64,000 bases of DNA from Sphagnum compactum (lineage: Eukaryota; Bryophyta; Sphagnopsida; Sphagnales). The stretch spans positions 5,456,001 through 5,520,000 of the forward strand of contig OZ234493.1 in the NCBI GenBank assembly GCA_965153455.1, in the 5' to 3' direction. The first letter of the stretch is position 1; each line of letters starts with the position of its first letter. Shown in pieces: positions 59,299-64,000 of the stretch. The translations under genes and the position numbers were made by a program. Under the pieces are notes generated by a model. The model was not told where the DNA came from and did not search any database. It was given only the letters and a program-made list of their open reading frames with translations.

Positions 59299-59462
59299 CT
59301 AGGTGGCAGCAATGGCTTCAAAATCTGACATAAGTGTGTTGTAGCTGCCATATGTATTTGAGTAGGACTCACCCCTGTGACTAGAGGTTCTTGTCTCTGC
59401 TTGCCTATTCTGTTGTGAGCTGCCCAACATGCTAGGAAGCTCTTGGGCAGCTCTGTGCAACA
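59299..59462 (-). CDS. Candidate terminal exon, unknown protein (partial)
   Basis: After a good acceptor (gcctttcacatcag) the frame gives 53 residues, including VLHRAAQELPSMLG, SSHRGESYSNTYGSYN and LMSDFEAIAAT, then TAG. The hydrophilic, Ser/Asn/Gln-rich composition is typical of a protein C-terminus and unlike the flanks. It requires one base from an upstream exon. No upstream exon was identified with confidence. The TATA/telo-box promoter at 61296 has the right orientation to drive it. Function unknown. Confidence 0.35.
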
Positions 59463-61290
59463 CTGATGTGAAAGGCAGTGAGCAGTTTTGCTACCCAATG
59501 TTTTTAGCAGTTTGAAAACAAGAGATGAATCAAATGATGAAACGCCTTGAACTGGGACATGAGGAGAGGGGCTGGGCCTATAGAATGTGACGAAAAACAG
59601 TCAATATTTTTTTGCTTGTGTAGATGTCCCGTGTATGTGTAAGTTCGATCACTCAATTCTCCTTAATCCCAAGTCCAAATGCCCCCTTTTTTTCCCCACC
59701 AAAGTCATATGAATGCATTCTTCCTATCTTTCAAATTTTGAATTTGATGAAGAATGGTAAGGTCAAATTCTTTCAAACACTGAAAAATCTTATGACCGCC
59801 CGCAATAACACCAATTGCACAACAAAAACGGTGGGAAGTTTTCATTTCACAACCAAATTCCGAATTCTTTTTACACAAGGATTCAGGTTGAAGTTGCCTA
59901 CAACATGAACAACCTTGATTTTTAAAACACATGGATTTGACATGTCTGTTGGGCAGTTGGGTTGCTGCACCTTCCTTCATGGACACGGGACAGTTTAGGG
60001 TTTTTTGCAGTACTTCAAATTGAAGCGAGTAGGCGCTGTAAATCCATGTCACGTTCACCTAACAATACTAATAACTTGTACTAGTAAGTGATAACTTTTG
60101 AACCGGCTTCCTTTCAAACTCACCCTATGATTGTCTATTACTCAGGCCTCTCCCAGGCTCCCAACTGGTTGCCTGTTCTTCGTCTTAATTACTTGTTTAG
60201 GATACTTACTCATTTCATCTCATGGATATGCCATTCTCAGACCTCACATAAGTATCACCCGTAGTGGTTGTTTCCGTGAAGCTGTGACTTCGATTTAATG
60301 CTTTTTGTTTGCAATCTTATGCCTAGTTCTTTTACTTCATGAAGCTATGCATTGGGGCTTGCTGGAATTCTACTTCCATGCTGAAAACAACTCTGCATAC
60401 TAGTGATTCAACCACCTGAAGTTTATCTCATCTATTCTGTGGAAGAAATCTTCTAAACCCTACAGCCTGAACTCTTGAGAAGAAGGCCATCCATATTGTT
60501 TCTTGTACGGCTTGCCATCCTGAACTTATCTAAAAAACGATTCTCTTGTGGATTACAGATTCAATATTTGCAAGCTACTTTCCTAGGGTTTCATGCCATT
60601 AGACCCTGGTTAAGTTTATTTAGGCCATAAGCCATATCACACAAGAGCTATAAGTGATTGACGGCAGCATGAGATTTGACGGAACTTTAAAGATCAGTTA
60701 GGACTGCTCGAAAAACCTCTGCACAGCACATGACGGATAATAGAAGACATCAAAAGGAGACAAGAATAAGGCAGCAGAGGCTCAGTTTCGGCTATGTTTT
60801 ATGGTTCGATTCATGCCAAGCCTTGACCTCAATGATATTCAGTAGAGGGAGCTTTGTATCCTCATCGCCCCTGCCTGCCCCAGACCAAAACACACTCACT
60901 TCGTACCTTACACAGGTAGCAAGATAGCATCTCAGATGATATGCCACAACAGCAAGGAGAAGAGATATCAGGTGTCAGTAAAGCAGACACACGTCACGCG
61001 CTTTCGCATCGGAGGGAATCCGATTGACTGCAATTCATCATCCACTCAAAGATCTTCGATAAACAACACAACGAGAGAAATCGTCAAGACCCAAGGAGAG
61101 AACCCAAAGGCAGCGAAAGACAGCAAATACAATCTCCACTACGGGCTGAGCACGCCAAAAGACATAAATAAAATGCGTAGACATCATTCAAAGTTCAAGA
61201 AGGCCGTCACACATCCCACATGACAGTGGTGACAGTGCGAACGGATCTAACACTCAAACTGCGGGCGCGAGAGAACGAACTGATAAGGCC
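59463..61290. other. Region between promoter and terminal exon, exons unresolved
   Basis: The GC content of 60700-61290 is higher than elsewhere. There is a minus-strand donor (gtaagtatcc near 60210) and one at about 60920 (gtacgaag), but no long frame. It may hold a long leader or a non-coding transcript. Confidence 0.3.
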
Positions 61291-61295
61291 AGCGT

Positions 61296-61304
61296 TGATT
61301 TATA
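61296..61304 (-). promoter_or_regulatory. TATA box with upstream telo-boxes (minus-strand promoter)
   Basis: On the minus strand, aaccctaa motifs (61327-61350) lie 25-45 bp upstream of CGTATATAAATC. Telo-boxes near a TATA box are common in plant housekeeping genes. The initiation site would be near 61270. The predicted leader starts with a four-codon upstream ORF (ATGTGGGATGTGTGA). Confidence 0.4.
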
Positions 61305-61326
61305 TACGGGAGGCAGTTGCGGCTCC

Positions 61327-61360
61327 TAACCCTAACCACATTAGGGTTTAGAGTTTTAGG
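61327..61360. repeat. Telo-box / telomere-like motifs
   Basis: Adjacent cctaaccctaacc and ttagggtttag face each other, giving aaccctaa on both strands. Confidence 0.6.
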
Positions 61361-62563
61361 GCCATCCGTTCCTATGGATTGAGGTTCCAGAACGTTCTAA
61401 ACCTTGAAGCGTTTGTTGGCTTCTTATGACATATGTTCGGATTGTCGAGCTAACAAAGAGTTGCTCCGTTATCATGAATTCTCTATCTGTTGAAGGTTGA
61501 TGCGAGTTTATTGAAGAAACAATGACTGCAAAGGCGTATCGCCTGAAAAGCTAGTATTCGCAGGACTTCATTAGAGAAGTTATTTTCTCAAAAAAAGAAG
61601 TATAAGAAGTTCAATCAGAACCGGCAGGTGCAAGTATCAGAAACTTTGCAAGCTCAATCGCAATACAGCAGATTCAAGCTCAATGGAGAACCCTTCCTTA
61701 ACCAGAACAAAGAGAACAACATGAAGAAGCAGTTCATGGTAGAACAGTATCATCATGGGAAGCAGGATGTCCAGTGAGATGTGTTTTACAATTTGAGAAC
61801 AAAACTGAAAATATGCCTTCACTTACTTGCAGAATTCACAAAAGTGGGCACCGAAACCCACCTTCAAACTAGAGAAAACTTGCAAGAAGTTAAACTGTTA
61901 ACTCCCTTGCTACACCTACCCTCAGTATTCCAGCACCGAATGTGTACTCTATAGACCTCATCAACAAAATTGAGGTACTTCCCACAGCAAGTCAATGCAA
62001 GTAAAGGGCAAGTTACATCAGTCATCAAAGTGCAAGAGGGTTGTGGCCAAATCCAAATCTTTTGCAAATCTATGAAGGAAAAGCAGACATGAAGGTCCTA
62101 TCTGTTTGATTCTAATGAGATCAACTCATTATGGGAGGGAGCTTTACAGCAGAAATCCCCTCCATCACTTGCACAATGGACTGCATCAGATAACCTTTAA
62201 CCCAGATCTGAAGGATGCAACACAGAAGAGATACAACATGTGCAAAGATCCTTGCACATTCACCTTTTGCCTCATGAGTCAGGGTAACCAAAGCACCCAC
62301 AAACACAAGAAAGCATAGTGTACACCAACCAAATCACAACAATGTTTACAAACCAGATTTGGTGAAGATCTTGGGTATTTCAATACCTAGATAAGTGCCA
62401 AGGGGGAATTCTAAATACCAGCTGAAAAAACTAACTTATTCAGAGTGTTCCCCAAGTAGCCAGTGTATCCTATTGGAGGCAATTGACAGAATGAAAGCAA
62501 GGAAACATCCTAGAGACTCACTGCCAGCTCCAGAGGGTTTCAAGCAGTGTGAATGTGCTGTTA
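61361..62563 (-). other. 3' flank of the AP2-like gene, nothing else recognised
   Basis: No ORF of note on either strand. Part may be 3' untranslated sequence of the minus-strand AP2-like gene that stops at 62564. Confidence 0.35.
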
Positions 62564-64000
62564 TTATAGTAAGCACATTGACAATGAGGGATTTTCAAGT
62601 TCATCCATTGCTGCTGGAACATCTCGGTTTTTATCTCTGTCCTCTCGCTTTGCACGTTGTCTTTCTGCACAAGTGAATTGAAACTTACCAGATCCAAGAA
62701 ATGCCAACTATATGTAAAATTGTGATAAAAGAAACAGTAACAAAAAGCATTACAGTTGCAAAGGATTGCAGGGATTGGACCTTACTCTTATTGAGAATTG
62801 ATTTGCGAGTGAGTTCCAGAAACTCAGCCCATTGAAAACCTTGCAGCTCTAGTTTGTCTTCCTCTGAGAGCTCAAAATTCGGCTCCCTGCCACACATGTA
62901 TGCAGCCCTGCCAGTTGCATCTCAAACTCCATCAGAGGCTTTCCCTCAAAGACTTGCCTGCTTGTTGTGCTTGCAAGGCAGAATTGACTTTCTTCTATCC
63001 AACATGTGTTATCAGCACACTTAGGTTCTGAATGTTTGCAAGCATGTAATAAACCTAGTTAATTGTCAAATCCTTCACTTATGCAAAAGCACATCTTTCT
63101 CAACTGGAATGATGTGACATCATAAACAAAGGACTCCCCTCTGGAACATCTGTGGCATTGCAAAATAATTCTCTTCTTCAAATTGGTGAGTCCACATACT
63201 ACATGCCATGCAACTCTGCCTTCAATCTACACCAACATGTTGAGAAATGTCTGAATACAGTCCCACCCAACCACTCATCCTTGGATCTTGGAAATGCTCT
63301 AAATCACTCATAAGACATATTTCTTTGCTGGCCTGACCACCCATCTTCTTCTCAACACCCTCTGGCACTTTAACCACATGGCACTCAAAGAAACAAAGCA
63401 GAGTGGATGCACCGGTCATAAAGCCGTGCTGCTTCTTCCTGGGATCCAACAGTACCAAGGTGAACCTGTTTCTTCTCCACCTTGATGGCAGCCTGCCACT
63501 TCATGTTCTTGAAGTATACCCCTCGCATGACACAAGGCTCCTGGTTGCCCTGTTGTTTTCTCCTTTGGCGCTTCCTCTTCTTCAGTTCCCTTTCTGCATG
63601 CAGAGATTTTAAGGAGAGGTCAGAGGACCTGGCAAGGCTCTGTCACAGGGTCTTCCAACACTAGGGAATAGGGCCTCTTATTCATTCCAGAAGATCCTCC
63701 TGGACCAAGGACTAGAGTCTAACCCTCCTGTCCATCAAGTGGACCATTGAGGTTCCATCATTCCATTAGTGCATACTCAGGTTGAGATCCCCACCCATTG
63801 GAATTGCATGTACAAAAGCCTAACCATACTTGCATAATTTGGTGTCTAGAGTAACATTCAGCAATTAAGGACCCAAGCTGGACAAACTACCCTGAACATC
63901 CAGCAAGAAATACTGGAAAACGGTTCTGGTGGCAAGCAGAAATACCTTTTGGGAACAAATTTGGAGCATAAATCTGATTCAGAGGTTGAGCAAGTGAAGT
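62564..64000 (-). CDS. AP2/ERF-domain transcription factor, 3' exons (partial)
   Basis: Three minus-strand exons (63413-63639, 62786-62907, 62564-62664) join in frame through CG|G and A|AA to give 149 residues and TAA. Seen: a basic stretch ELKKRKRQRRKQQGNQ, then a divergent AP2 domain split by an intron: MRGVYFKNMKWQAAIKV, HLGTVGSQEEAARLYDR|AAYMCG, REPNFELSEEDKLELQG, then QWAEFLELTRKSI and a basic/acidic tail ending SLSMCLL. The layout matches the plant group of Arabidopsis At4g13040 (APD1), single-AP2 proteins set apart from ERF and DREB. They are expected to be nuclear and DNA-binding; APD1 is linked to salicylate-dependent defence. The start of exon 63639 is provisional: an in-frame TGA lies just upstream, so an acceptor must fall about there (gtgacag). 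A 5' exon may occupy 63946-64000 (open frame with ...QPLNQIYAPNLFPK and donor gtattt). The N-terminus lies outside the window. Confidence 0.8.

Noticed and set aside
61208-61304. Possible snRNA/Pol III-type promoter: ATCCCACATGA followed by a TATA box on the plus strand
   Set aside because: The spacing (about 80 bp) fits neither Pol II (about 40) nor Pol III (about 25) plant snRNA promoters, and no snRNA-like sequence follows.

Overview
The window is nuclear DNA of a land plant. It is AT-rich, genes are sparse (about one per 8 kb), coding regions are split by introns with GT..AG borders, and TTTAGGG-type telomere-like motifs occur at three places. The genes include plant-only families: a thioredoxin f precursor with a plastid-type leader, DUF1218 membrane proteins, a GPI-type GH17 glucanase and an eight-cysteine lipid-transfer protein. 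A spliced Dpy-30-motif gene, a domain common in ciliary proteins, would fit a plant with swimming sperm (bryophyte, lycophyte, fern, cycad or Ginkgo). The species cannot be fixed from sequence alone.

Layout. 1-8.5 kb: gene-free, with decayed dispersed repeats. 8.5-12.9 kb: a minisatellite, then a two-exon GH17 beta-1,3-glucanase (+). 14-18 kb: nothing recognised. 18.66-21.53 kb: four spliceable exons of a Dpy-30-motif protein (+), 5' end unresolved. 24.5-29 kb: relics of DNA transposons, one (-) with hAT-like features. 33.3-35.0 and 45.5-47.2 kb: two DUF1218 genes (+) that form a direct duplication with a 12.2-kb period, separated by a decayed Ty1/copia relic, a 196-bp TIR element and a 161-bp MITE. 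49.4-50.1 kb: thioredoxin f (-). 53-57 kb: GC-rich direct repeats, a 68-bp tandem array and a foldback cluster. 57.1-57.9 kb: three-exon lipid-transfer protein (+). 59.3-61.3 kb: an orphan terminal exon and a TATA/telo-box promoter, both (-). 62.6-64.0 kb: the 3' exons of an AP2/ERF-like transcription factor (-) that continues past the window edge.

The genes do not form a pathway. GH17, the lipid-transfer protein and DUF1218 all point to the cell wall or secretory system, but their co-location is probably chance. The most distinctive non-genic feature is a dispersed repeat family, called here 'repeat P', with a TAGCCAAATTTGGCTA palindrome and a TATATAGCCAAAA end. Five copies are seen. Two of them end just upstream of a gene (DUF1218 copy A and thioredoxin f) in the same relative orientation, so that the repeat end supplies the TATA-like sequence.
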